Shown here piece by piece: positions 47,511 to 59,811 of a stretch of DNA of 64,000 bases. The stretch is from contig CAMZMU010000055.1 in the NCBI GenBank assembly GCA_947311845.1, positions 16,492,877-16,556,876 of the forward strand, in the 5' to 3' direction. A program made the position numbers and the translations under genes. This stretch comes from Poa pratensis (taxonomy: Eukaryota > Streptophyta > Magnoliopsida > Poales > Poaceae). Position 1 is the stretch's first letter. Each line of letters opens with the position of its first letter. Under the pieces are notes generated by a model. The model did not search any database. It was not told where the DNA came from and was given only the letters and a program-made list of their open reading frames with translations.

Positions 47511-48930
47511 TCGAACGAAAACGGCGCACAGCGAATAGAGAGACGCACTAGAGAGCTAGGCGCGAAAAAACTGCGCGCACGGCGCACCCCTCCCCAGGCC
47601 CCCAGGTGTTTTTGCTCCCTCATTATTGGGCCCCCATAACATGGGATCCTGTCCCTGACCTAGCTCTGGTACAACTACCCCACATCCTCCCTCATACGCC
47701 TCCACCTCTCGTCCTCCCCTCTTGTCCTCTTCCTTCGTCCTGTCGTCCCTCTCCCCCACCCCTCTCCCCCACCTCTATCCCCCACCATGGATGCCTCCCC
47801 CAGATCTATGGCACAGCTCCTGATATCAGCACTGGGTAGCTGTCCCGGTGCAACTAGCTCTAGAAACTGCTCCACATCAGGAGCTAAAGATGGTCCACAG
47901 AATCAGGTTTGTCCAGCAACCCAAAAAAACGGACCCTAGGCGTTTATGCATGTAGGATCTGGGTGTTTCTCCATGGATTAGTTGCTCATGCAGGTTCAGT
48001 AGTTTAGTAGGGTGTGGTAGCATGCAACTCAGTCATATTGATGCAGCAACTCAGCTAGATGGTGGAGCAACTATGTAGGACAAGCAGAGCAACTATATAG
48101 GACAAGTAGAGCAACTATGTAAACTGTAAAAAAACAAGTAGCAGGTTTGTTTGCAAGTAAGTAGGACAAGTAGAGCAACTATGTATCAGCTAGTACGACT
48201 TGCTGAGTGGAGGAGCAACTACGCATGATGTATAACTAGCAACTATGCCAATGATCAGTAGAGCAAGTTGTCATGTTTAATTGTAGCAAAAAACACATGT
48301 TGCTAGTAGTTGCTCTAGTTTGATTCCAATAACATGTGTAGATGAACTCATCAATGTTATCTTCCAGCAACATGTGCTGACAGTTAAATGCAGGAAATAA
48401 AACTGAACATAAAAGTGTGACTCATGATTCATGAACACTATGTTGTAGTACCAGTATTTGCACCATATAAAAGAGGTTTCATGAACACTCATGAACAGTG
48501 TTTCCAATAGGTGCTTTCATGTTCAAGGCGCTGAACAAAAATGCAGTAGGCTAAAAAAAAGTAGTAGCAGTAGTTGGTGCTTCCAAGCATAGTATGTTGA
48601 CAGAAAAAAACAAAAAGGACGACTACGTGCAGCACTTCATGATATTTTGCGGCTCTGCTCCCCCCAGGTTTTGTAGAACTGACCCGAAAAACATCTGCGG
48701 CTGGTGATATGCTAAGTTGACTTCTATTTTGTTGTACCTGCAAGTTGAATGTTGGACAAAAATGATAGTTAGGTACTGCAAAAAACACATGGAGTGATTT
48801 TTTTAATAAAACAGGTAGTTTTTGTTGTAGAAAGAAAGCATGTAGTTGCATGTGCGATAAAAAAGTAGTTCCTGGTACATTTTATTGCATGTTGTTTCAT
48901 TATTTTAGTTGCTGACACGTCTTTTTCCCA
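47511..48930 (+). promoter_or_regulatory. Upstream region of the FAR1-type gene
   Basis: No coding sequence is supported. A pyrimidine-rich CCCTC(C/T) stretch (47600-47790) and short repeats of AGAGCAACTAT(G/A)TA with GGACAAG (48060-48200) occur. TCTTTTTCCCATGCAG at 48921-48935 looks like a splice acceptor, so the gene probably has an intron in its 5' untranslated region. Confidence 0.45.
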
Positions 48931-48941
48931 TGCAGGGGGGC

Positions 48942-51548
48942 ATGGAACGAAATTATCTATATGACATGCCATACGATTTGGACGAGATCGGTGGTGGCCT
49001 TCCGCCAAATTACTTTTCTAGCCTTCTTGGTGAGGCTATTGGAGAGTCACCACAGCCGGATATACCAGCTCCTTCGAATGATGCTGGTGTGGGTGCAGCA
49101 ACAACAACAACAACAGGCCCCGGAACAAGCATTGGTGGTACTGGCACAGTTTCAGACGGGGGCGGATTGGGTGATGATGAGGTTTCTTCGCAGCCAAACG
49201 CTCCATATATTGGTTTGCGTTTTGACACGTTGCCGGAGACGAAGGCACACTATAACGCGTATGCTGCCCGCAAGGAGTTTTCTATCAAGCAGAACACATC
49301 AAGGAGGTCTGCCTACACTGGGAATTGGATAAGCTGCAGTACGCGTGCAACAAACATAGGACGCCGGTGGACGATGATGTTGGGGCTGAGAAGCAAATTG
49401 CTGTGGGTCCTATCCCAGATGCTCCAACTCCAAATGAAATTGATGTAGAAGCTACAGAGATTGATTCTGCGGTTGCAGATATCGCTGCTCAGGGTCCAAA
49501 AAGAAAGAACCAAAGAAGAGGCTGAGATTATCAATAAGAAAAACAAGCTGCAAAGCGAAGATGGTGGTCAAGTTAAAGGATGGCAGATGGGAGGTGATCG
49601 CATTTGTAGAAGAACATAACCATCCGCTTGTGTCCAAACCCTCTCTCACTAAATACTTGAGGTCGCATCAAGGCATCAAACCGGAAGAGAAGGAGTTTGT
49701 GAAGAATCTGCACAACACAAATTTGGGTGCAGGTAAAAGTTCCTTTTTGGTTGCATCTGTGTAATGCAGTAGTTAAATTGGTAGTACTATGTCATTTGCT
49801 GGTTTTAGTTGTTACGGGTTCAGTTTGAACTGACAGTTTTGTGCAAATTGCAGGAATGATTATGGGCATCATGTCGGAATTCTATGGTTCAGAGGCGCTT
49901 GTCCCATATGCTACAAAACATATCACTAACTATTGTGCAAAATTGAAACCTGAGGCACCTGAAGGGGATTTGGAGCAAGTAATCGAGTACTTCAAGGAAC
50001 AGCAAACTAAGGATCCAGATTTCTTCTATCGGGTGAAAAAGGATGAGGAAGGTAGGGCAGAGAACATCTTCTGGGTTGACGGTGCAGCACGTAAGGCATA
50101 CAAGGAGGCTTATCATGACTGCATGTCATTCGACACAACCTACTTGACGAATAAGTACAACATGCCTTTCGCTCCGTTCATTGGTGTCAACAAGCATGGG
50201 AACTCATGTATGTTGGGTTGTGGCTTTGTAAGGCAGGAGTTGGCAAGCAGTTTTGACTGGTTGTTTGGATATTTTCTTGAGGCTATGGATGGCCTTCAGC
50301 CTGACAACATCATTACAGATCAAGATATTGCAATGAAGGCTTCGATATCTAAGATTTTCCCACTGTCTGTGCACAGGAAGTCGCTGGCACATAATGCAGA
50401 AGGCGCAACGGGAATGTGGGACTGACGTGGTAGGAACCCTGGGTTGTCTGCAGATTTCAATGATTGCGTTGATTTCAGCTTCTCTCCTGCGGAGTTTGAA
50501 GCAAAATGGGCGTTGTTTCTGGGTAAATGGCCTGCTGCAGCTGCGCACCCGCCTTTTGCTGCGCTCTATGAAATCAGGGCTTCATGGATCCCATGCTACT
50601 TTAAGCACAGGTTTTTCCCATTCCTACAGTCTACGCAAAGGAGTGAGGGTTTCAATGCTGTTCTCAAGCGTTAAGTCAACCCGTACAAGTCGGTTATGAA
50701 CTTCGTAATTCAGTATGTGAAAATCCAGGTGCACCTACTAGTGAAGGAGGGAGGCAACGACTATAGGACAGATGGCCTGGTACTGCGTCCATGGTCTCCT
50801 TTCCCCGTTGAGGCACACGCACTTAAAGTGTACACCTTGGATATATATTTGAAGTTTCGGAACGAGTTCGAGCTGATAGCTAGGGAGGTACGATGTCCGG
50901 CCCTTTGGAGATATGCATTACATGCTGGAACCGAATACTGGTTTCTGTGGGAAATATGGTTCTAGGACATACATGGTAACATCAAATCCTGCTGAGGAGT
51001 CCTAGTCATGTGAGTGCAGCAAGATGGACATGGATGGATTGCTCTGTTGCCACATCTTGAAGATGTTCACGCACCTAGGAGTGAATGCGATACCAGAACG
51101 GTACATACTTAAACGGTGGACCCCAAATGCAGTGCCCAGTGTTCCAGCAGCAACAGTTGAGCTGCTGCCAGATGTGATGCCCCCCGAGTCGCAATGCCAG
51201 ATTCGGCAAGCCAACCTAAACATATCATGCGCGAAAGCTTCAAAAGTTGCTTGCAGGTCAGATGAAGCTACTGCTATCTTGAACAGACACCTACGCGCTG
51301 CGCTAACAGAGATTGGGCACTTGAACAAGACTCAGAAAAGAAAAGCAAGGGAAGATGCTGGCCCATCGAAAAGTGCACCACCAGATCCAGAGATTCCTAG
51401 AGACCCACCAAAATCGTCTACAAAAGGTAGGACAAAGGAACATCGAATTGAATCAGCGCTTGAACTGCGCCCCAAAAGGATAACAAGATGCAGCATTTGT
51501 GGCTCTGAATCGCACAACGCTGCTACGTGCCTGTATAGGCTGAGGTAA
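48942..51548 (+). pseudogene. FAR1/FHY3-type Mutator-like transposase
   Basis: The ATG at 48942 follows a likely splice acceptor. Domains in order: an acidic, Gly/Thr-rich N-terminus; a FAR1 DNA-binding domain ('KAHYNAYAARKEFSIK', 'LRLSIRKTSCKAKM', 'RWEVIAFVEEHNHPL', the last with the zinc-binding HNH); an intron at 49733-49853; the MULE transposase core ('FWVDGAARKAYKEAYHDC', 'FDTTYLTNKYNMPFAPFIG', 'IITDQDIAMKASI'); a SWIM finger ('SCECSKMDMDGLLCCHILK'); and a C-terminal CX2C knuckle ('CSICGSESHNAATC'). Frame changes lie near 49322, 49503, 50380 and 50437, and in-frame stops replace Tyr near 50673 and 51005. It is probably inactive as read, although several shifts are single bases in homopolymers. 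In a full copy it would cut and join the element ends. Confidence 0.85.
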
Positions 51549-52004
51549 TTTGTTGCCTGTGGTGTAGGCACAGTTGCTTGTGGGTGTAAGTGTAGTTCCA
51601 TGTGATGTGTAGGCACAGTTGCTTTGTGGTGTAGGTGTAGTTCCATGTGATGTAGGGATAGTTCCCTCATGCAGTTGCTTTACTTGCTTGTCGTTTTTGT
51701 ACTACTCTCTGTATGGTACCGGTTAGTACTACTCTCTGTAGGGATAGCTCTCTCATGTATGATGATGTTATTTAGCACTTGCTAATGTTGCAGTTGCATT
51801 ATTCTAAACTTGCTAATAGGGCATTGCAAGTTGCAGGTAGACACAATGAACCAAAATGCTTTTTGGTACTTCTGAAGTTTGCAGCCTACTTTGTATGAAG
51901 TTGCACAAGGTTTACAAATAAAACACATAGAAGTATATATTCTATGTTTTGGGAAAACAAATGCCCAAGGAAATGCCATAAAAATGTGAAAAAAAAAGAC
52001 TTGC

Positions 52005-55000
52005 CTACTGGAGCTTCAGAACTTTTTTCCAACAGATGTCATTGTTGTCAGACTTGACCCATGTAGCAACTAGCAACTTCCTGATGTTTGGTATATGAGC
52101 AGGTTGAATGTTTGGAATCAGCTTATTACGCCACAGCTGAGCATTCATTAAAGTATATATTCCACAGTCATCTCTGTAAGAAAAACAAGAAATCGATGTG
52201 AAATTGAGAAACAAACAAATCCTTAGGGCTTGGTTATGGGAGATAAGAGTAACATAGGGGAACTGATAACAAATCCTTACGTGTTGTTTTGTTTTGGCAC
52301 TTGAAGATCGATAAGGCCAAATGGGTCAAGGCTCACATCTGAATTAGGGTAGTTATCGTCCCAAAGACTCCTGATTGCGCAGATGATGGTGCGTGCGCAC
52401 TTCTGTAGGGCTGGGTTATCGAGGGGTCTCAACGAATCAAGAACTTCGAATCTCTTCTCAAGTAAATTCATGTTGAGTAACCAGTAATGATTTACTGGCA
52501 CGTCGCCGTTTGGATTAAGATTTTCCAACACAGGTAGCATTATCTGTATGGAGGATAAAAGATACATAAATTGGTTATCGAAGAAAAATGATATGTATGG
52601 TATGACAATTGCTTGGTAGTCTGTACAAAGTTGCATTGAATGTGCCAGAAAAAAATGCTCAAAAGCGAAGTTCATACAAAAAAGGTGCATGGTACCACTA
52701 GTTCATTTCTTTATACTTTGTTGCGAGATGGCGTAGTGTTGTTTGCATGATGAATAGTTGCAAGTTGCATGACATGTAAAAAATGTTGTTGTGCGATGAG
52801 ATGGTCAACGGTTACTGACTGTAGTTGCACGCATTGTTGCAAGTATATCCAGCAAAAAAGAAAAAGTGAATAATTTTTTTTTTTGAACATAAAACTGTAA
52901 GGCTTGCGCCCCACAGCATTTTATTGAAATTTAAAGCATAGTCTTAAAGGTTACAACAGGGGCTATATACAACAAATATATACAAGAAATAATTTAAAGA
53001 AACTCAAGGCAGATTCTCAATCCATTGTAACCAGCTCTGGATGTGCTTTGACTTCACCCTATGCGCATGCATGGTAACCTCATGAACAAAATTACTCCTC
53101 CAGGACCGAAATGTTGGCATAACATGTTGAAATATAGCATCATTCCTCTGTTTCCATATGTGCCAAGCAGCCAGAATGACAACCTCAGTGAAGAAAGGTT
53201 GTCCAAAATTCTTCTTAGTCAAGATAAAAACCTGCTCAAACGTATCTCCAGGTACCCACTGAATTTGCAGGAAATTCCATATTCTTGCACTGAAATTGCA
53301 GTCGAAGAAAAGGTGCATCCAATCCTCAGTCAACCCTAGTGTACATAGCACACAATTGTAGTCATCCGTGACATTCCAGTGCCTCCTTCGCAACATATCT
53401 TTAGTGTTCAACCGATCACTGACAAGGAGCCAAGCAAAGACTTTTATTCTTAGTATGACCCTACTCTTCCAAATATATCCATATATCTTGCTGGCCACAA
53501 CATCCTTGAAACAATGGCGATAGTAAAGGCTAGAGGTGAAAACCCCATCCTTCCACACCGTGGTCCACCGATCCTTACCCCCATCATTAAAATTTTTAGA
53601 GGAATAATTGTCTTCTTTGCAGACTTTGGCATTCTCAGATTCAGAGATTCTACTCCCACTTCAAACACGGTGTTCTTTAGCCAACCTCCCGGTTTCATCG
53701 AGTTTGCCAGTTCGCACAAGGAGATAAAAAAGTTGTTGTACATGATGATGTGTGGACTGTTTTTCAGATAGAAGGCAAAAAGTAAGAATGAATTTTAAAA
53801 ATGTGCACAGTAAAAGATAGAAAAAATGTGATTGACTACAGAACACTCCTACTACCTATTATCTTCCTCTTTACTCCTTGTTGATCTTCTTCCAAGTGAC
53901 AAGACAACGTTATAAATCTTGTTCACTTCAGCACTGCATGCGAATGTCCTCTTGCTTTCATAGTCTATGAATGGAGACTTGAAGCAGTCAGTACCTGAAC
54001 TGCTGGTAGAATTGCCGCTTACACCACTCTTTGTTGTGTCCTTTATCACATGTGTTTTGAAGTTGCTGGGTGAATCTGATGTAGTTGCGACAGCTTCCTT
54101 CCTCTTTGCCTCAAATTCATCTAGGAAAGCACATGTTTCAGCCATCATCACATCGTTCCATCCGTCACCGAAGTCTTCGCTCTGACCCTTCGATTGAACA
54201 CTGTTATCCCATTGAACAGGTGGTGAATCATCAAAGCCTAGATCAAAAGGTGGTGCATCTGGCGCAACGTAACGGCTGTGAGACACTGAGTTGTTCCTTT
54301 CAGTTATACTGGCTGATCCTTTAGATGGCTCCTCAGTTCTCCTTTCATTTCCAGGAGTGTTATCCCATATAACGGGTGGGCTATCATCAAATCTTGGCGC
54401 GTTTTGCGCAATGTAGGGACTGTAAGACGCGGAGCTGGTTCTTCCCATTGGATTGGTTGTACCTCTGAAGTTCCCAGTGGTGCTACAATACTTATCTGAA
54501 CTGCTATGAAGTAGAGTTTGTCCAGGCTTTGGCGAAGTCGACTTAGAGACACCCCAGTAACCATCGGCTGTTGTCAAGTCGATCGTTACAGTAGGTTTAT
54601 TGCTTGGAGGAGGGCAAGTTGCCTTTGTCGGAGGGGTCGGCTAACTGTAAAATTTGGCATCATGTCTGTCGTAGGTGACGTGCTTGCAGGAGCTGGTAAA
54701 AATGATGGTTTCCTTGGAAATGTTCTTGTTGAAGTTGCTGGTACTACAGGTGAAGTTGCAGGGAATGATGGTTTCCTTGGGTCAGTTCCTGTCAAGGTTG
54801 CTGGTAATGCAGGTGAAGTTGCTAGAACTGAAGGTGATGTTGCTGGTGGAAGTCTAGCAGAATGTAATGGAGTTGTTGCAGTTTCTGGAGGAGAAGTTGC
54901 AGATGCAGGTGAGATTATTGCAAGTGTTCGGAAACTTGACACAGACCATGGAGAAGTTGCTGCAGTTGACGATGGAGTTGAGGCAGTTAGTGGAGAAGCT

Positions 55001-58000
55001 GTCTGACCATATGGAGCTCTTAATGGTGGCGTGTTTGTGTTTGCTACTGGTTTAGTTGCAGCTTCCGCGTCCAGCTGGGTTGTTTCCGCATGACTCGGTA
55101 ATGCCTTGAATGACTGTTCTGATGTCACTGACGGAACTGAGGATACTGTTGCTGATGGCATTATGAGTGAACTGAGATTATCCGACTGTGTGAGCCGATT
55201 TGTGGTAACATTAACAGAAACTGGTGCTGCTGTTGCAACTGTTTGCATGTTAGTTGGCACATTGAGCTGGCTATCTCTAAGTCTGAGATTCTTTCTTAAA
55301 GGGACTGTTGTATGTACAATCCCGATGGCCGGCATGGCTGTTGCTGCCATTTCAGAACTTGTTACTATGTGACTGATTCCATCTTGCATGAGTTTCTGAC
55401 CCAACTCATTTGGACCAAAGTCTTGGATAATGGCAGGGGCTGGATCTCCAAGCGCATTTGACACAAACGTCTTGGGTATATCTGTTGAATCTTTGCCAAG
55501 TGTTTCAGGAATAAGTAGGTGCGGAATGTGCTTCTTCTTTGGTTCAATTGTCACCAAATCTGACAATGAAACAGTGTGCTTTTCTGAGGGGCTTCACTGA
55601 AATCTTGTTCACCAGCTATTTTTTTACCTTTCATCTTATCTATGATTCCGCGAATAGTGCGGTTTTCATCAGAATCAGGGGTCTCCTGCCCTGAACCGGC
55701 GCAATCACCTCCGCTGCCACTGCCACCTTTGTCACCTCCACTGCTACCTGTTTCGTTGTTTGTGCCGTCAGCATCATCGTCGTCGTCTTTTTTGCTCTTG
55801 TTGTCAGGTGGACCTCCGTGTCCATCTGTCACCAGCTCTTCCTCTTCTTCAACTTGCTCTCCCTCGAACTCATCAACTGGTGTCTGTGTATTCTCCTTGC
55901 TACCATCATCATCATCCTCACTTTCACTATCCTCTTCCTTGTCATCCTCACTCTCATGATCGCTGACATAGTTGTCATCATCCTCTTCAGAATCCTCCTC
56001 TGAAGATCCAATTTCAGGTTCACTGTGTTCGGTCCGTCTTCTCTTTGCTGTACGCATTGGTCTGCCTTTGCTGCTCTCACCTACTTCAAGATCAAGCTTT
56101 CCCACACCCTCAACAAAAATGCCGATTTGCTTAGTTATGTTTGAGCATAGATCTTGCACCAGATCACTCAGCTTTCTTTTTTTCTGTGAAGAAAAAGGCA
56201 AACACAAAAGTTTCAGTTAGCGGTAACAATGTACAACAATAAAAAAGGGCAAGGGTGTTGTTTATGATGGATGAAAAAATTGCATAAGTGGGATACTTAC
56301 AGAAGCACTGTAAGAAGAAGGAAGTTTGGACGCCACATACTCTTCAAGTTGACCCGGGGTGGCAAAGAAATTTCGCGCAGGGTTATCCTCATTCCTTATC
56401 CTGAACTGCTCTTTCAGCTATATTTGTGTGGCAAAAAAAAGGAGAAAAGGTAGTTAGTAGATACATCAAGTTAAGATGATGGAAATGACGGATTACTCAA
56501 AAAAAGTTGCATTTATGTTGAGTCAGAGTTGCAAAAACGTACACAACGTAAGTTGCAACAACATGGTTAAGCTCAAAAAATAAAAATAAAAGTTGCATCA
56601 TCACAAATGTTGGTTACATAAAAAAGGAACAATCATGTGCAAACATTCAGCTTAAAATGCGAACCTCCATGTACGCATTTCTAGGAAAAAAAGAAATCAG
56701 ATGAAGGGATGCATTAAAAATAAAAAAACATTGGTGGACATCGTTCTTCTTACCTGTAGTTTCCCAAAGACACCCGGCAACTTCGTGTCCATTTTGATAA
56801 GCTTGCTGATGAGTTTGGTATCAAACGCCATGACGCGTATTGCGCACTTGCTTATTTTCTGATTGTGAACCAATGAATCAAGGTATGATATCTGCAAAAA
56901 GAGGTACAAAATAAAGATGAGAAGCAAAGTACTTGCAGGACAAAAATCATGAAACTGAAAAAAGAAGGCATGTAGAAAGTAACTAATTGAATTGAAAAGT
57001 ATGTTGCAGGACAGTTACCACGAGGTTGTAGACGCAGCAATTAACAGAAAGCCTCTCTTCTCCCATCTTCAGAAATGCTTCAACCGTTTGGTCCACAACA
57101 AACTGGCAAATGTTTGTGTCCCCCAGAAGCTCAAGGTCTTTGAAACATGTGTAGCACCTTGGACTGATGTTCACACAGGTCGTCGGCCATAAGAAAGTTC
57201 CAACAGCGACAATGTAATATGCACGCAAGAACTTGTCATCACACTTGCCTCCCATTTTCTTGATAATTTCACACCATGTATTAAAATCAGGGGCAGTACC
57301 CTTGTCAATTCCGTACTCCTTGTTGATCCACTCTACGTATGCCCTGTCTAGCACATATGGGACATTACGGCCAGAGTTTGGTAAAGCAAAATTCCGGTGG
57401 ACACTTGCAGCATCTATAGGAATCCTGCCTCTGTCTGGAATGACAAGCTCAGATGTCTTTGGATCATAACACTTTATCAACCACTGGCTCAGATGATCGG
57501 GCATTGACTCATGAACATTCAGCAAACCAGCACCATAGTGCTTATACACATATCCCTTTTGACTAACAGTTATAGCTTCATTTAATTTCCAAAGTCTAGC
57601 CGGTGAGGCCCTGTTCCTCCCAACCTACAGATAATATGAAAACACCTCTGGTGTTAAAAAATTGGAACATGACAAAAGGTTGAATGAATGGTACTTCTGA
57701 AAAAGTTGCATCAAGTTCAACAAAGCAAAAATCCCATGAGATGGTTGTCCAAAAATAACAACAGCTAACTTCATGTCGACAAACGTTCTAAAATTTGCAT
57801 TAATAAAAAGGGCATAAAAAGGACAAAATAATGGGGAAAAAGAGGGAGAAATGATTTTACAAACCTTAGAAGCATTTGTTGTTGCACGACGACCCGCAAG
57901 TTTTTTTGATGCCAAGCGAAGTCGCTGATCATTTACTGGTTCCTGCAAAAAAAAGGAAACAAGCATGATCACGCAGAGTTACAAGTAATAGTTGTGTTAA

Positions 58001-58359
58001 AAGTTACAGGAATAGTTGCATGGCAAGCAACAAAAAAAATAGTTTAATAAGCATTATAAAAAAGATGCGTGATGTCTGAATAAGAAGCAAGAAATTATCA
58101 CCTTCTGTTGATCATTGCTGGGTGGTAGCCCCTGATCTTGATTTGGATCAGCTTGAAGACGCAAGCGTTTCGACTCCCTTGTTGCAACAGTTTTGAACTT
58201 GGATTTAGTTTTTGGACCAACCTAAAATGGGAAAATATAAGTAGTTGGAAGTTGCATAGAGAAATAAGTGCGCAGGTAAAAAAATAATGAATAAGTTACC
58301 TCTTTACCACCCGCTGCACCTTCATCGCACCCCATGGGTGCTCCTTGCTTATCATTCAT
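52005..58359 (-). pseudogene. MULE-borne ULP1-type (C48) SUMO protease gene, multi-exon, disrupted
   Basis: The start is the ATG at 58359. Exons with GT...AG borders: 58359-58300, 58221-58102, 57942-57865, 57624-57019, 56891-56753, about 56416-56303, then a long exon (about 56183-53870) and later pieces. The 202-codon exon ('GAGLLNVHESMPDHLSQWLI', 'RIPIDAASVHRNFALP') is the N-terminal domain usual in transposon ULP1 proteins. The long exon is acidic and then Ser/Pro/Thr-rich. The peptidase end shows His in 'VNHYWLLNMN', Asp in 'FEVLDS', Gln in 'VPKQNNT' and Cys in 'DDCGIYTLMNAQ', the catalytic His-Asp-Gln-Cys set. A LINE fragment lies between 'KTIIPLKILMM' (about 53590) and the peptidase. One-base shifts occur near 55590 and 54640. 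Its role in transposition is unknown. Confidence 0.75.
52874..53582 (-). mobile_element. 5'-truncated LINE
   Basis: The minus strand encodes the C-terminal part of a LINE polyprotein: 'DRWTTVWKDGVFTSSLYYRH', then 'IWKSRVILRIKVFAWLL', 'LNTKDMLRRRHW', 'C..CTL..TEDWMHLFFDC' (the zinc-binding zf-RVT motif) and 'AAWHIWKQRNDAIF'. It is followed by an AATAAAATG signal and an A tract (T11 at 52874-52884 on the plus strand). The reverse transcriptase core is lost. The 5' junction lies inside ULP1 coding sequence near 53582. No exact target duplication was found, so a small deletion may have come with the insertion. Confidence 0.8.
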
Positions 58360-59108
58360 TTTGGTGGAATACAGAAATACCAGGGGAGCAACTACCATGT
58401 TGAAAGATAGCAAAAAATAATCAGCAGAGCACACACAAACCAAACAATAACAACGAGCTATTTGGGAAGCTGCGCTATTTGGAGCACATACTAGAAAAGC
58501 AAACGTCTAACGAGCGAAAACTGATGATATCAACAAAGCAAAAATATCATAGAAAACACTGCCGCATATTTGCAAAATCAGCAATTCTGATGATAGAGAC
58601 ATATGAGCACATTTTGCTAACCTAAGATAAGTAGGCATGCTAACAAAAAAGAATTAACGGGCACTTATTTTGCAATTTGCATATTCTAATGGTTGTAACG
58701 TGTCCATTTAGTCTATGATCGAAGTAACACCAGATGCTAATTACAGCAAATAACTAACACAAAAAATCGGATGCTAATTGCATCAACTAACTAACACATT
58801 GTTGCAACTTGTACAGTAAAAAATGGATGCTAAAAACATGCTAAAACGAATGCTAAATGAAGGTGGTACCCTATACATATGCAACAATGGATGCTAAATG
58901 AAGCAACTAACTGGCACATAATTGCAACTTGTACATGCAATTGTCGTGAATTCATCTGCCTAAAAACATGCTAACTGACTAACACATTTCGTTGTTGCAA
59001 CCTCGGCTACTCCTTACAATTTCGCAACAGCAAAAATCATTGGAAAAAGCATGCGCTCATAAACCCCAATGGTACCACGGCCGATTACGAGGCCCCTGTA
59101 GAACGGAT

Positions 59109-59582
59109 TTAGCTAACTCCGACGGCAAAACCGAGATCTAGAAGAGACGATTTGGTGCGGGAGCTTACCGCAAACGACGAGTATGCGAGTAGTAGATGCT
59201 CGGGAAGATGCTCCACCGCTGAAGTAACCTCCAATCGTCGCTCTCGCGAAGCCGTCCACCGACGAAAAAGCAGGAGAGCGGAACCGTAGCTCTCGAGTGG
59301 CGGAACGGCGCCACTAAGCGTTCCCTCTGCAACTCCTCCCGCGCAGACGTGCTCAGGGACGAATGCGCCGCACGATGCCGGAGAAGATGCTCCCGAAGCC
59401 GGAAGATGTCGGAGAAGATGCGGGAGCACGAGATCCGCACGCGAGCCTCTGAGATAACTCGAACCCCCGCCTCCGACGAACTTCACGGCGCCTGTAGAGA
59501 GCGCGTCATCGATATCTCTGCCGATTCTCGTTCTACGGTGCGGAAGGGTGGAGATCCGCCGCGCCGGCGACCTCGCAGGCAA
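59109..59582 (-). other. GC-rich upstream region of the ULP1 gene
   Basis: The frame is open for 157 codons, but overlapping frames on both strands and the lack of any known domain argue for untranslated or promoter sequence rather than a gene. Confidence 0.3.
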
Positions 59583-59811
59583 ACCCTAGCCTCGTCGCCG
59601 AGCAAATCGTCTCCCCCCTCTCTCTCTGTTCTGGACGAAAATGAGACAGGGGAAGGGAACGGCTCGAGTTTCAAAACAGTCTGCATATTTGACTGACCGG
59701 TGGGACCCAGTGGGGTTAGTTGGTCACGACCAGGTCCTCCCTGCGTCACGAATCACGACGCGCGTGATCGGATGGACGACGGAGTGTGCGCCCGAATCAA
59801 CAGAATGGCGC

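Larger units (their letters stand above)
47435..59811. mobile_element. Mutator-like element with FAR1-type transposase and ULP1 protease (12.4 kb)
   Basis: The left end 47435-47458 and the complement of the right end 59788-59811 agree in 20 of 24 bases: GCGCC..., CTGTTGATT, GGGCGC. Between them lie a plus-strand FAR1/FHY3-type MULE transposase and a convergent minus-strand gene ending in a ULP1-type cysteine protease. Both gene types are known cargo of plant MULEs. Non-coding parts are strikingly rich in GTTGC/GCAAC. No clear 8-10 bp target duplication was found next to the matched ends, so the true termini may lie slightly further out. Confidence 0.7.

Noticed and set aside
52861..53783. AAAAAGT as LINE target duplication
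   Set aside because: The second copy lies about 200 bp beyond the apparent 5' junction inside ULP1 coding sequence, so it does not flank the LINE.
55642..55966. Ser/Pro-rich plus-strand ORFs
   Set aside because: They are the complement of the acidic Asp/Glu-rich ULP1 exon.
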